A stretch of DNA of 43,123 bases from Clostridia bacterium (GCA_017516765.1 JAFXBE010000008.1:1-43123), one strand, 5' to 3'. Shown: positions 7,012 through 15,512, counted from the stretch's first letter. Notes: a model not told the origin generated them from the letters alone. Numbers and translations are program-made.

Positions 7012-7557
7012 TTACCATTCGACTTCGATAATGCATTTGTTACCACCGGTTTTGATGCTCTCGATCAGCGTCACATGGAGATCTTCCTGAGGAAATACTT
7101 GCTTGAATATGCTTTCTGCATTTCCTAAGGTGCAATAGCACCAGGCTTTGGGTACATTTCCCGGAACGCGCTTGACACAGGCACAGTAGCATTGCGGGTA
7201 ACAAAAACGGAGTTTGTGGTCGTTGAGATATTCCAGAGAAGCGAAAGTTTCGTTTGCGTTAAAGTCATCTACAAACTGCTGGAGGCTATCTGCCTGATGC
7301 AAGTATTTCAGCAGTTTGGCGGCAATGGATTTTCCATCGTTGCATTTGCAATCCTTTCGGATACCCACAACGGTTTCGGAAGAGAAATGCTCCTCAAGGA
7401 ACCGGCTTGTTTCGCTTGCCCATTGGTGCTTTTTTTCGGGAGTGGCGGACTTGGACAGCGGAAAAAGTTCTGCCAGCTCGCTGGCAATGGCATCTGAGGC
7501 GTTTCTGCGGAGGCTTTCCACCAGTCGGAGGGAATGGGCATTGTCATTCTTGACCAT
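7012..7557 (-). CDS. Cysteine-rich protein, DUF6144-like
   Basis: 181 residues from an ATG at 7557 with AAAGGAGG upstream; a longer in-frame start at 7605 would overlap the preceding gene. The N-terminal half is helical (ESLRRNASDAIASELAELF). The C-terminal half carries dense cysteines in KDCKCND, FCYPQCYCACVKR and AWCYCTLG, ending in a strand-rich TGGNKCIIEVEW. The layout recalls the DUF6144 family seen in Clostridia; I assign it from memory of the pattern. The clustered Cys suggests metal or Fe-S binding. Last gene of the operon, 13 bases after the metallophosphoesterase. Function unknown. Confidence 0.65.
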   Translation of the reverse strand: MVKNDNAHSLRLVESLRRNASDAIASELAELFPLSKSATPEKKHQWASETSRFLEEHFSSETVVGIRKDCKCNDGKSIAAKLLKYLHQADSLQQFVDDFNANETFASLEYLNDHKLRFCYPQCYCACVKRVPGNVPKAWCYCTLGNAESIFKQVFPQEDLHVTLIESIKTGGNKCIIEVEW

Positions 7558-7570
7558 GGAGATCCTCCTT

Positions 7571-8167
7571 TCACTCCACATCCAGAATATAGCGTTCCCA
7601 CGCATTGATCAGCGTGGTATCCCCGTGCTGCTGCAGGCGGGGGATGTTTGCCCCGTAGCTCATGTGCACGTGCCCGTAGGCCCAGTACCGGGGCTTGTAC
7701 CGATCCAGCAGCTTGTAGAAGGCTTCAAAGCCGCGGTGTACGTGGCTCTTGCTGTCGTCCCCCAGCCCCCGGATAGGGGAATGGGTCACCACCAGATCCA
7801 CGCCGCCCATGCGGTGCAGCTTCCAGCGCAGCTTGCGGATACGGGCGGCCATTTCCTCCTCGGTGTACTGGTGGTCGCCGTCGCTGTAGCGTATGCTGCC
7901 CCCCAGCCCGAGGATGCGCAGGTTGCCCACCTTCACGACCCTGTCCTCGATGCACTCGCAGCCCTCCGGCGGGCGCGACTGGTATTTGCCGTCGTGGTTA
8001 CCGTGGATGTAGAGCACCGGCGCGGTGCTCATGGTTACCAGAAAGCTGAGGTATTCCGGCGCAAGATCGCCGCAGGAGATGATCAGGTCGATATCCGCCA
8101 GCTTGCCGGGTTGGTAGTAGTCCCAGAGGAACTTGGATTCTTCGTCCGAAACCAGCAGGATCTTCAT
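7571..8167 (-). CDS. Calcineurin-like metallophosphoesterase
   Basis: 198 residues. It begins MKILLVSDEESKFLW and shows metallophosphoesterase metal-binding blocks: an early S-D site, IISCGDLAP, YIHGNHD, THSP and YGHVH near the C terminus. These bind a dinuclear metal centre that hydrolyses phosphoesters. The first motif reads D-E-E rather than the usual D-x-H, so one metal ligand is changed. Similar proteins of about 200 residues act on nucleotides or phosphodiesters, but the substrate cannot be read here. The start overlaps the stop of the ParB-BMP gene by ATGA, implying translational coupling. Confidence 0.88.
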   Translation of the reverse strand: MKILLVSDEESKFLWDYYQPGKLADIDLIISCGDLAPEYLSFLVTMSTAPVLYIHGNHDGKYQSRPPEGCECIEDRVVKVGNLRILGLGGSIRYSDGDHQYTEEEMAARIRKLRWKLHRMGGVDLVVTHSPIRGLGDDSKSHVHRGFEAFYKLLDRYKPRYWAYGHVHMSYGANIPRLQQHGDTTLINAWERYILDVE

Positions 8168-10119
8168 AGTGCGCTTTCCTCCTCCTGCTCGGGTTTCAGC
8201 CGGTCGCGCTCCACGCCCAGATGCCTTACCAGCGTTTGGGAAGCGGGCTTCAGCTCGTCATAGGTGGGGATGGAGCCGTCCAGCGTGTCGCAGAGCCAGT
8301 CCATGCTCATCAGCTCTTCCGGAGTGAAAACATGGGTGCCGTCGCTGCGCAGGATACCGTTCTGGTCGGTAATGCGGCACAGGAACGGGTCGATGCTGCC
8401 GTTTACCAGCCCCTGCTTCAGAATGCTGCCCAGCTGGAGGATACCGCTGGGCAGCTTTTCGTACAGTTCCACATCGATTACGCCGCTGCTCATGCCCCAC
8501 CAGTAGTTGACGGCTTTCTCGGTGGGTTCGGTACCCAGCGTTTCCCAGTTGCCGGCAAAAATGCTGCGGACGACCTTTTCGTAAAACTTGCCCCAGTGCC
8601 ACCGGGGAGAAGCCAGCGGCGACAGGTTGCCCTCGCCGTCCACCTGATAGGTGCCCCATTCCCATGCCCAGTGGGGCTGAGTGGCTCCCGCGTCCCGGTT
8701 GGAGATGACCGAGATGCCCTCTTCCAGAAACTCCTGCACCGGGTTGCCCTCCAGACAGCTCCATTTCAGCTTTACCCGGGCGTTGGGGTTGGTGAGCCGT
8801 ACGCCCAGCGCGAAAGCGTTGATGCTGGCAATGGTGCCGATGATGGGGTAGTTGGCCACATAGCCGATGCTGCCGCTTTGCGCCATGGCGCCGGCAATGG
8901 CCCCGGTAATGAACTTGCCCTCGTGGATGCGGGTATAGTAGGTACGGATGCCTGCATAGGGCATGGACAGGGAGCAGTTGAGCACGCGCACCTGCGGGTG
9001 CAGGGCGGCGATCTGGCGGCATGCGCCGATCATGGGCGGAGTGGTGGCAAAGATCACCTGTGCGCCGTCCTGCACAGCCTGCTCCATCACTTCAAAGGCG
9101 TTGTCGTAGGTGCATTGGTATACGGTGGTGGTTACGCTGTTGCCCATCACCTGCTTCAGATGCTCCCGCCCCAGCTCGTGGGCGGCCGTCCATGCGCTCT
9201 TTTCGGGGGCGAAGGCATGCACGAAGGCCACGTTCAGGTGGGTGATGCGCCCAAAGCCCAGCAGCCTTGCCCAGTTGATCTTATCCTGCGTGGTGGCTTC
9301 GGTGCTGATGCGGATAGGGCTTTGCTGGGTAAGCAGGCGCACGTCTGCCCAGATGGCGGCAAGGGAGCGATCCAGCTCGGTTTCCTGCATGCTTTCCAGC
9401 TCGGTAAAGGGGTGCAGCTCCAGCCATGCCATCAGGGCTTCGCCTGGGGTCACATCCAGCTTTTCGGCGTTGAGGCGGGTAAAGGCGGCTTTGAAGCGGC
9501 GGAAGCTGTAGAGAAAATTGAGCCGCTCTTCCTTTGTCCACTCGTGGTCGGGATCCAGCCCCAGCGCAGCCTGCAGTTTGGGATACTGCCCGGGTTGGCG
9601 CAGCCAGCAGTCGTACAGACCGCTGAGCTGGTAAAAGTGCATGAACTCGTAGTAGGCGACCACTTTCGGGTCGTCGCCGGGCACGGGCACCACACGGGTC
9701 ACATTGCCGCGGATGCTGGGGCAATCGTAGCTCTTGAGCACGCTGACCCGTTTGTTGCCCTCGGTAACGTAGAACTGTCCCATGTATTCGTAGCAGATGA
9801 TGGGATCGTGGATGCCGTCCGTCAGATGGGATTCGCAGAGGTTGATCCATTTGTTGCCGAATTCGGTGCTGGCATCCAGAAGAGGCATAAAGTTGCCTGC
9901 AAAGGCGGATTTTCGCCCCTTGGTGGTGGTGCCCACGATCTGCTCCATGGGGATCTCTACCACCCCGATGGGGATGCGGCGCGCCACCGGGCTTTCGCCC
10001 AGCACATCGTCCAGCACGGCGGGGTAGGGGTTCTGCCCGCGGATAACGCAGGCGTTATGGTATTTCTGCCCTTGCTTGAGGGCTCTGGCATATTGGGTAG
10101 CTGCATCCGACCAGCTCAT
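8164..10119 (-). CDS. ParB-like domain fused to a BMP/PnrA-type solute-binding domain
   Basis: 651 residues without a signal peptide or lipobox. The N-terminal region has a ParB/sulfiredoxin-like segment at about 50-150 (VEIPMEQIVGT, DPIICYEYMGQFYVTEGNKRVSVLKS), whose G-N-K-R is the typical nucleotide-site signature. A helical linker follows to about 285. The C-terminal 300 to 600 region is like BMP/PnrA nucleoside-binding lipoproteins (LNVAFVHAF, GAQVIFATTPPM, EGKFITGAIAG, GYVANYPI, ALGVRLTNP). Known BMP proteins capture purine nucleosides outside the cell; here the lack of an export signal points to an intracellular sensor or binding role, which is inference. The ATG at 10119 follows AAGGAGGG. 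It overlaps the metallophosphoesterase start. Confidence 0.8.
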   Translation of the reverse strand: MSWSDAATQYARALKQGQKYHNACVIRGQNPYPAVLDDVLGESPVARRIPIGVVEIPMEQIVGTTTKGRKSAFAGNFMPLLDASTEFGNKWINLCESHLTDGIHDPIICYEYMGQFYVTEGNKRVSVLKSYDCPSIRGNVTRVVPVPGDDPKVVAYYEFMHFYQLSGLYDCWLRQPGQYPKLQAALGLDPDHEWTKEERLNFLYSFRRFKAAFTRLNAEKLDVTPGEALMAWLELHPFTELESMQETELDRSLAAIWADVRLLTQQSPIRISTEATTQDKINWARLLGFGRITHLNVAFVHAFAPEKSAWTAAHELGREHLKQVMGNSVTTTVYQCTYDNAFEVMEQAVQDGAQVIFATTPPMIGACRQIAALHPQVRVLNCSLSMPYAGIRTYYTRIHEGKFITGAIAGAMAQSGSIGYVANYPIIGTIASINAFALGVRLTNPNARVKLKWSCLEGNPVQEFLEEGISVISNRDAGATQPHWAWEWGTYQVDGEGNLSPLASPRWHWGKFYEKVVRSIFAGNWETLGTEPTEKAVNYWWGMSSGVIDVELYEKLPSGILQLGSILKQGLVNGSIDPFLCRITDQNGILRSDGTHVFTPEELMSMDWLCDTLDGSIPTYDELKPASQTLVRHLGVERDRLKPEQEEESAL

Positions 10120-10148
10120 GGGCTATCCCTCCTTGCGCGAAATGAGGA

Positions 10149-11177
10149 TCAGGCGTTTACGTAGGCGAAGATCAGCTTCAGGGTGTTTTCAACGCCCTTC
10201 ATGTGGCTGCGTTCGTAGCCGTGGGAGGCATACACGCCCGCACCGATGAGAGCATAGCGCACATCATGCCCGGCGCGGAGCGCGGTGCTTGCATCGGAGC
10301 CGTAGGAGGGGTATACGTCCACGGCATAATCCAGCTGGTTTTCCTTTGCCAGCGCGATCAGCTCGCCGGTCATGGCGTAGTCGTAGGGACCGGTGCTGTC
10401 CTTGGCGCAGATGGAGACCATCCGCTCGGTGCAGCCGAGCCCTTCGCCCACGCAGCCCATATCCACCACCAGCAGGTCTTCGGTATCCTGGGGCAGACCG
10501 GTGGATGCGCCATGCCCCACCTCTTCGTAGACAGAGAAGAAGAGGGTGGTCTTGCGGGCAAGGGTCACCTGCTTGTCGGCGACGGCCTTTGCCAGCGCCA
10601 GCAGCATGCCCGCGCTCAGCTTGTCGTCCAGAAAGCGGCTGCGGATAAAGCCGCTGGGGGTCACATGGGCGCGGGGGTGCAGACAGATGATGTCGCCCGT
10701 GGCGATGCCCAGCTTTTCGGTATCCTCTTTGGAGGTGACCGCCTCGTCCAGCAGCACCTCCAGATTCTTCTCGTTGCGCTTGCTTTCTTCCAGCTCGTGG
10801 TTCACGTGGGCGGAGGCGTTCTCCATGGCGATGACGCCGGTGTACCGCTTGCCTTCCCGGGTGATGACGGATACATTCTCGGTCTCCACTGCGCTCAGGG
10901 AGGGGCCGCCCAGACGGGTGAAGCGCAGCCGCCCGTTTGCTTTGATGCCGCTGACCATCAGCCCGAGGGTATCCACATGGGCTGCCAGCGCAAGGGGACG
11001 GCCTTCGCCGCCGATGGTGCAGCACACGCTTCCCTTGCGGTTGCGCACGGGCTCGAAGCCCAGATCGTGCAGGGTTCGGAGCAGGTAATCGGTAGCGTTT
11101 GCGGTATAGCCGGTGGGGCTGTCGATGCTGAGCAGCTGCATGGTCTGCTCCACGGCAAAGCGGTAATACGGTTCCAT
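10149..11177 (-). CDS. M42 family aminopeptidase (glutamyl aminopeptidase-like)
   Basis: 342 residues, standard for M42 co-catalytic zinc aminopeptidases of the FrvX/YsdC/PepA type that trim amino acids from peptides in the cytoplasm. Metal and catalytic motifs are intact: AHVDTLG (H67, D69), SRFLDDKLS (bridging Asp), EEVGHG (catalytic Glu pair), VVDMGCVG (Asp) and the C-terminal SHGYERSH (His). The ATG at 11177 follows AAGGAGG. It sits 30 bases after the MBL gene and 29 before the ParB-BMP gene, so the three are probably one transcript. The exact peptide preference is unknown. Confidence 0.92.
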   Translation of the reverse strand: MEPYYRFAVEQTMQLLSIDSPTGYTANATDYLLRTLHDLGFEPVRNRKGSVCCTIGGEGRPLALAAHVDTLGLMVSGIKANGRLRFTRLGGPSLSAVETENVSVITREGKRYTGVIAMENASAHVNHELEESKRNEKNLEVLLDEAVTSKEDTEKLGIATGDIICLHPRAHVTPSGFIRSRFLDDKLSAGMLLALAKAVADKQVTLARKTTLFFSVYEEVGHGASTGLPQDTEDLLVVDMGCVGEGLGCTERMVSICAKDSTGPYDYAMTGELIALAKENQLDYAVDVYPSYGSDASTALRAGHDVRYALIGAGVYASHGYERSHMKGVENTLKLIFAYVNA

Positions 11178-11207
11178 ATTCGTTTTCCTCCTTGTGATAG
11201 GGCGTTA

Positions 11208-12005
11208 TTACAGGGTAAGCCGCTCTCCGCCGTGCAGGTAGCGCAGATGGGGCAGGCGGGCGGCAAGGTGATCGCAGGCGGTCTGTCCGGTGCAGTGCCC
11301 GGTGTAGAAACGGATGTCGGGGTATTCCCGCAGATGCTCTGCGATCCGATCCATCAGCTCGGGGCTTACGGTTTCGTCCCGGGCGGGGCTGTAGAGGTGG
11401 AAGCCGCCGATGCAGGTTTTGGGCTGCAAGGGGGCGGCCTTGCGCAGGATGTTTACCACCCCGGTATGGCAGCAGCCCATCAGCAGCACATTACCGCCCC
11501 GGTGACGGATCAGCAGGTTCTGCTCGTGCCCGAAGGTGTCCGGCGCACCGTCTTCGTAAAGGTTGCTGTTGGCGGTGGAGGGGCAGAGGGAGCGGTCGGG
11601 CACGGTAAACAGGCGCAGCGTATCGTCGATGTCGGTATCGCCGTCCAACAGCCGTACCTGAGGGTGATCCATCAGCGCAGGATCCAGACCGATGTTCCGG
11701 TAAGGGGGCAGGGTGCGGCTTTCATGCAGCCGGAAGGCCTGCCGCTGGATGTATACCCGGGCATGGGGGTTGATGGCAAGGAAGGCGGGCAGCCCGCCCC
11801 CGTGGTCGTAGTGCCCGTGGGAGAGAACAGCGGTATCCACTTTGGAAAGATCCACTCCCAGCAGGGCGGCGTTGTGCAGCAGGGTATCGTCCGGGCCTGC
11901 ATCAAAAAGCAGGCGGCGATCCTCCCATTCCACATACAGGCTCAGCCCGTGGGCGGCACGGAAGCCCTCCAGCGGTTGGTTTTCCACCAGTACGGTAATT
12001 TGCAT
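11208..12005 (-). CDS. MBL-fold metallohydrolase
   Basis: 265 residues. It carries the metallo-beta-lactamase-fold signature SHGHYDHGGG (H63, H65, D67, H68), followed by MGCCHTGVVNIL and a late FYTGHCTG His. This arrangement matches the subgroup often labelled dihydropterin-ribofuranosylaminobenzene-phosphate synthase-like, whose members outside methanogens have unknown substrates. Cytoplasmic, two metal ions expected. It starts at ATG 12005 after AAAGGAAA and lies 27 bases downstream of the APH-like kinase. No sign of true beta-lactamase function. Confidence 0.9.
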   Translation of the reverse strand: MQITVLVENQPLEGFRAAHGLSLYVEWEDRRLLFDAGPDDTLLHNAALLGVDLSKVDTAVLSHGHYDHGGGLPAFLAINPHARVYIQRQAFRLHESRTLPPYRNIGLDPALMDHPQVRLLDGDTDIDDTLRLFTVPDRSLCPSTANSNLYEDGAPDTFGHEQNLLIRHRGGNVLLMGCCHTGVVNILRKAAPLQPKTCIGGFHLYSPARDETVSPELMDRIAEHLREYPDIRFYTGHCTGQTACDHLAARLPHLRYLHGGERLTL

Positions 12006-12032
12006 GGCATTTCCTTTCTTTGCGGGGCGGTA

Positions 12033-12818
12033 TCAGAACAGCTCGTCCAGCAGGATGTAGTAGCGCAGCTTTTCCTCATCCCGGGGGATGCCCAACGCAG
12101 CGAACAGATCGTCGGCGGGACAGGGAGCATGGGCGGTGTAGCCGTAGCTCCCGTCGTAGTTGTGGCAGGTGCTGCGGTACAGCAGTGCAATATCCTGCCA
12201 GCGGTCGCCCACGCCGCTGCGCCCCAGATCGATAAAGCCGCAGAAGCCGTGTTCGTCGGCGAACAGGTTGGGCAGACAGCAATCCCCGTGGGTGAGGACG
12301 GGTTCCTCGTCAGGGCGGTTTTCTTCCAGCCAGCGCAGCAAATGCTCCGGGGAGGCAAAGCCGCCGGGACCGTAGGTACCGGACTCAGTGTTTTCGGTAT
12401 CGCACAGCCCGGCTTCCACCCGTTGCCTGGCAAGACGCAGCCGATCGGCCAGCATGCGGCGGGCGGGGCAGCCGGTCGGGTCGGTCTGCCAGAGAGTGTG
12501 CAGGGCTTGCGCCATCAGTTCCGTCAGCTTTGCGGGGTTCTCCAGCAGAACCGGGTCGCAGAACATGCGCCCGGAGATGCGGCTCATCAGCAGGTAATGC
12601 AGCCCGTTCTCCTCTTCTTCCGCCAGCAGGCGGGGCGCAGGCACACGCCCGCGGAGCCAGCGCATCATGGCGGCTTCGTTGCGGGCTTCTTCGCCTGTGG
12701 GCTGGATCTTCAGCACACGGTCGGGCCAGCAGTACACGCCGGAGCCGGAAAGCCCGACGGTGTTTTCTTCGGCGGGCAGAGCGGGCAGCAGGTCCTGAAT
12801 GGTTGCGGGGCAATGCAT
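12033..12818 (-). CDS. APH(3')-like aminoglycoside O-phosphotransferase
   Basis: 261 residues, close to the 264 of APH(3')-IIIa, which uses ATP to phosphorylate the 3'-hydroxyl of kanamycin-class drugs. The kinase residues are present: ATP-site Lys in VLKIQ (K37), a Glu in the following helix (E48), catalytic Asp of HGD (D179), N184, metal-binding Asp in GFIDLGR (D197), and the C-terminal YYILLDELF end typical of APH(3'). The ATG at 12818 follows AAAGGAGA; an upstream in-frame start at 12857 lacks a site. It begins 35 bases after a truncated patatin frame and leads a run of enzymes. Family is clear; whether it gives resistance or acts on another substrate is not known. Confidence 0.88.
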   Translation of the reverse strand: MHCPATIQDLLPALPAEENTVGLSGSGVYCWPDRVLKIQPTGEEARNEAAMMRWLRGRVPAPRLLAEEEENGLHYLLMSRISGRMFCDPVLLENPAKLTELMAQALHTLWQTDPTGCPARRMLADRLRLARQRVEAGLCDTENTESGTYGPGGFASPEHLLRWLEENRPDEEPVLTHGDCCLPNLFADEHGFCGFIDLGRSGVGDRWQDIALLYRSTCHNYDGSYGYTAHAPCPADDLFAALGIPRDEEKLRYYILLDELF

Positions 12819-12853
12819 GGGTCTGTCTCCTTTGCGGGGGTGTTCTGTGCCGG

Positions 12854-12970
12854 TCACCGGTCGCCGGCTGCCGCCAGAAAGGCACGGATGCGGTCAAGGA
12901 ATACATCGGTAACGCCTGCGGAAAAAAGACCGCGCATGGCGCCTCCTTCCAATACAAGCCCGGTTTTCAT
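12854..12970 (-). pseudogene. Truncated patatin-like phospholipase start
   Basis: 38 codons. The first 26 or so residues match the N terminus of bacterial patatin-like proteins (MKTGLVLEGGAMRG, then SAGVTDVFLD), including the oxyanion-hole G-G-x-R/K region. The frame then diverges and stops before the catalytic G-x-S-x-G. A GGAG site lies upstream of the ATG at 12970. The rest of a roughly 280-residue protein is missing, replaced by the APH-like gene 35 bases on. It could now act only as a leader peptide. Deletion or replacement by recombination is the simplest reading. Confidence 0.75.
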
Positions 12971-13181
12971 GAGGAAAGATTCACTCCTTGTGGTGGACAT
13001 AAAACCACAATACCATTTTAGCATATTTTGCCCTCTTTGCGGGGGATGAGTGAAAAAAAGCCTGTGAAAAACCGGTTGTGCGCCACTTGTTCCGGCGGCA
13101 AAGAGGAAAGCGGGGGATGGACGGCGAATGTTTTCATCATCGAAATACGTATGTTGCGGCAGATGAACAGGCGGAGGCAAA

Positions 13182-14003
13182 ATGGAGATACAGATCGGCA
13201 ATTTCGATTTTACAGAGGTCTGGGACGGAGTGCTGTACAAGAAGCTGTCCCACTATCCGCAGGTGACGGACTGGGAGATCCGTACGCTGATCGAGTTTAC
13301 GGATTACGAGCGGCGGCATGGGCGGGAATGCACGTTTGTCTGCGAGGATGCCGCCCTTCTGGAAACGGCGCGGCGCAAGATGACGCAGCGGGAGAGATAT
13401 CTGCACACGCCCCGTCCGGAGCTGATCACCGAATGCACCGCCTGCCGCCACGGCGGCTGCAGGACCGATCTGGTATGCCATACCGCCTCGCCGGAGAATG
13501 CCCGGTCGATCCTTGCTTCCGGCTGGTTGCTTTCGGCGGTCAAGGCCCGGGGCGTGCCTGCCGCAGAATTGGCAAAGGAAAGCCGCAACGCAGCCAACGA
13601 CCCCGCGGATTACTTTGACTATGTGATGCTCTCCTGGGGCAACTGTCAGGCGGGTGACCGGCTGGTAATGGAGCGGCTGCTGGGGCGCTTCCCTACGGAG
13701 GAAGAACTGGACAGCGGTTTTACCCCCGGTGTGCGCTTTTACTTCACCTATGATGCACTGGCACAGCATCCCGACGCCGTTTTTGACGGCGTTCTGCCCA
13801 TGAAGGTGCGGGATGGCATTGAACTGGAAAAGTGGGTGCAGCTGATCCTGATCCCGGAGTCCCATCGGCAGCTGCTGGAGGGCAGCATCCCGGAAAGACT
13901 GCGCAGCCGGGTGCGGTATGTGACTCGCCGGGGCGAAGATCTGTGGGCGTGGGCAGAGAAGGTATACGGCATTGCCCGGGAGCATTTGCTCCCGCAGCAG
14001 TAG
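13182..14003 (+). CDS. Uncharacterised 273-residue protein, possible ADP-ribosyltransferase-like fold
   Basis: Not recognised as a named family. The N-terminal 85 residues are hydrophilic. A block ECTACRHGGCRTD carries three Cys. Next, CHTASPENARSILASGWL resembles the H-T-x-S-x-x-N-x-x-S-I-L-x-x-G strand-helix of ART-fold enzymes such as DarT or RNA 2'-phosphotransferase; this is inference. Further conserved-looking stretches are YFDYVMLSWGNCQAGDRLVMER and PGVRFYFTYDAL. The C terminus is helical. The ATG at 13182 follows GCGGAGG. It is co-directional with the serine hydrolase 44 bases downstream. No signal peptide or membrane helix. Confidence 0.7.
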   Translation: MEIQIGNFDFTEVWDGVLYKKLSHYPQVTDWEIRTLIEFTDYERRHGRECTFVCEDAALLETARRKMTQRERYLHTPRPELITECTACRHGGCRTDLVCHTASPENARSILASGWLLSAVKARGVPAAELAKESRNAANDPADYFDYVMLSWGNCQAGDRLVMERLLGRFPTEEELDSGFTPGVRFYFTYDALAQHPDAVFDGVLPMKVRDGIELEKWVQLILIPESHRQLLEGSIPERLRSRVRYVTRRGEDLWAWAEKVYGIAREHLLPQQ

Positions 14004-14047
14004 CTTTTGGGATTTCCTGTGGATACAAACAGAAGGAGGTTTTTGTG

Positions 14048-15451
14048 ATGGAACAATGGACGAAGGTACAGACCCCCGAGGAGGTAGGCATTTCCTCCCG
14101 CGGGCTGCTCAACTATCTGGATGCGGTGGCTGCCGCCCCGCAGGTGGAGCACCATGCCGTTATGGTGCTGCGCCACGGCAAGCTGGTTGCCACCATGAAT
14201 TTTGCGCCCTACGACAACGGGACGCCCCATATGCTGTTTTCCCTGAGCAAATCCTTCACCTCTGCGGCGGCGGGCTTTGCCGTGCAGGAGGGGCTGCTCC
14301 GCTGGGATGACAGGGTGCTGGACATCCTGCCCGACAAAGCCCCGGAGAATCCGTCGGAGTGGCTGAGATCCGTCACCCTGTCCCATCTTTTGATGATGGG
14401 CTCCGGTCTGGATCCCAAGAGCGACGAGGTGGGCGGCGAGGACTGGGCCAAGGCAGTGCTGGCCTGCGAATGCACCCATGAGCCGGGTACCCATTTCCAC
14501 TACAACAGCCACGGCACCTATCTGGTCAGCTGCATGGTGCAGCGGGTGACCGGCATGACCGTGCGGGATTATCTGCTGCCCCGGCTGTTTGATCCGCTGG
14601 GCATCCCCAAGCCGGAATGGGACTGCTGTCCCGGCGGCATCAATGTGGGCGGCTGGGGTCTGTGGCTCAGTTGCGACAGCATTGCCCGGTTCGGTCAGTG
14701 CCTGTTGCAAAAGGGCATGTGGGAAGGCAGGCAGCTGCTGCCCCTTGAATGGTTTGAAAAAGCCACCGTGAAGCAGATCGATAACTCCGGCGGCACCGAG
14801 CAGCCGGATAACGAATGGGCGCAGGGCTACGGCTACCAGTTCTGGCGTACCCGGGGCAACCGGTTCCGGGGCGACGGCGCGTTCGGGCAGATCTGTATGG
14901 TATCGCCCGATCTGGATATGGTGGTGGCCATTACCTGCGGCACCAACGATATGGGCAAGGAAATGCAGCTGCTCCACGAGTACCTGTTCCCGGCAGCGGA
15001 GATAGAACCGGGCACGGCAGAGGAGCAGGCGGCATTGCAGAAGCGGCTGGCAGCGCTGAACCATCCCTGGCCGGAGGATGACGGCAGCGGTGTGCCCTTC
15101 AGCGGCAGATATGGGAATGAGCAGTTGATCACCAGCATCCGCTGGGAGGGGGAGAAGCTGATCATTACCCATGATGATCCCAAGGACCCCAGAGAATCCT
15201 ACACCATGGAATACGGCAAGGGGCAGCCCGTGCGCTGCAAGGGCATTGCTCAGTTCAACGAGAAGGAAGCGGATGTGAACTACCTTGGCGTGTACGGCTG
15301 GCAGCAGGGTGTTCTGCACATTGCCGAGCGCACGCTGGTGGCTCCCTTTGCCATGAAAGCCTCCCTGACCCCTGTGGAGGACGGGCTGGAGCTGGATATG
15401 GTGGGCATCGGGTATCCCACCATGAAGGCGGTACTGAAGAAGATGGATTGA
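14048..15451 (+). CDS. Serine hydrolase of the beta-lactamase / penicillin-binding-like family
   Basis: 467 residues starting at ATG 14048, 8 bases after AAGGAGG. The catalytic S-x-x-K motif is FSLSKSF (S65, K68); a YNSHG segment near residue 155 fits the Y-x-N/S second motif. The region NVGGWGLWLSCDSIARFGQ is typical of esterase-like class C relatives. After about residue 350 comes a beta-rich C-terminal extension common in this family. No signal peptide, so it is probably cytoplasmic, unlike PBPs or secreted beta-lactamases. Substrate unknown; esterase or D-amino-acid peptide hydrolysis is possible. Confidence 0.9.
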   Translation: MEQWTKVQTPEEVGISSRGLLNYLDAVAAAPQVEHHAVMVLRHGKLVATMNFAPYDNGTPHMLFSLSKSFTSAAAGFAVQEGLLRWDDRVLDILPDKAPENPSEWLRSVTLSHLLMMGSGLDPKSDEVGGEDWAKAVLACECTHEPGTHFHYNSHGTYLVSCMVQRVTGMTVRDYLLPRLFDPLGIPKPEWDCCPGGINVGGWGLWLSCDSIARFGQCLLQKGMWEGRQLLPLEWFEKATVKQIDNSGGTEQPDNEWAQGYGYQFWRTRGNRFRGDGAFGQICMVSPDLDMVVAITCGTNDMGKEMQLLHEYLFPAAEIEPGTAEEQAALQKRLAALNHPWPEDDGSGVPFSGRYGNEQLITSIRWEGEKLIITHDDPKDPRESYTMEYGKGQPVRCKGIAQFNEKEADVNYLGVYGWQQGVLHIAERTLVAPFAMKASLTPVEDGLELDMVGIGYPTMKAVLKKMD

Positions 15452-15460
15452 TGAAAAACA

Positions 15461-15488
15461 CCGGAGGTTGCGCATATGCAACCTCCGG
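15461..15488 (+). terminator. Stem-loop after the serine hydrolase gene
   Basis: Perfect 11-base stem CCGGAGGTTGC / GCAACCTCCGG 10 bases after the stop, with an A-rich 5' side but only TTGT after it. A weak terminator or RNA-stabilising hairpin. Confidence 0.6.
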
Positions 15489-15512
15489 TTGTCAAATTGC
15501 CCTGATCTGTGG

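Noticed and set aside
7571..8167. Operon members 7012-12970 considered as a defence island (kinase, phosphoesterase, ParB-like, patatin remnant)
   Set aside because: No nuclease, helicase, effector or known defence pair is present, and the M42 and MBL genes look metabolic. The patatin piece is too short to act as an effector.
12988..13010. TTGTGG / CCACAA inverted repeat upstream of the patatin remnant
   Set aside because: Only 6-base arms; may be a weak operator, but it is not distinguishable from chance and no promoter could be fixed with confidence beside it.
10203..13049. A 948-codon plus-strand frame across the M42, MBL and APH genes
   Set aside because: Same shadow texture, spans several well-supported minus-strand genes and lacks a ribosome site or domains.
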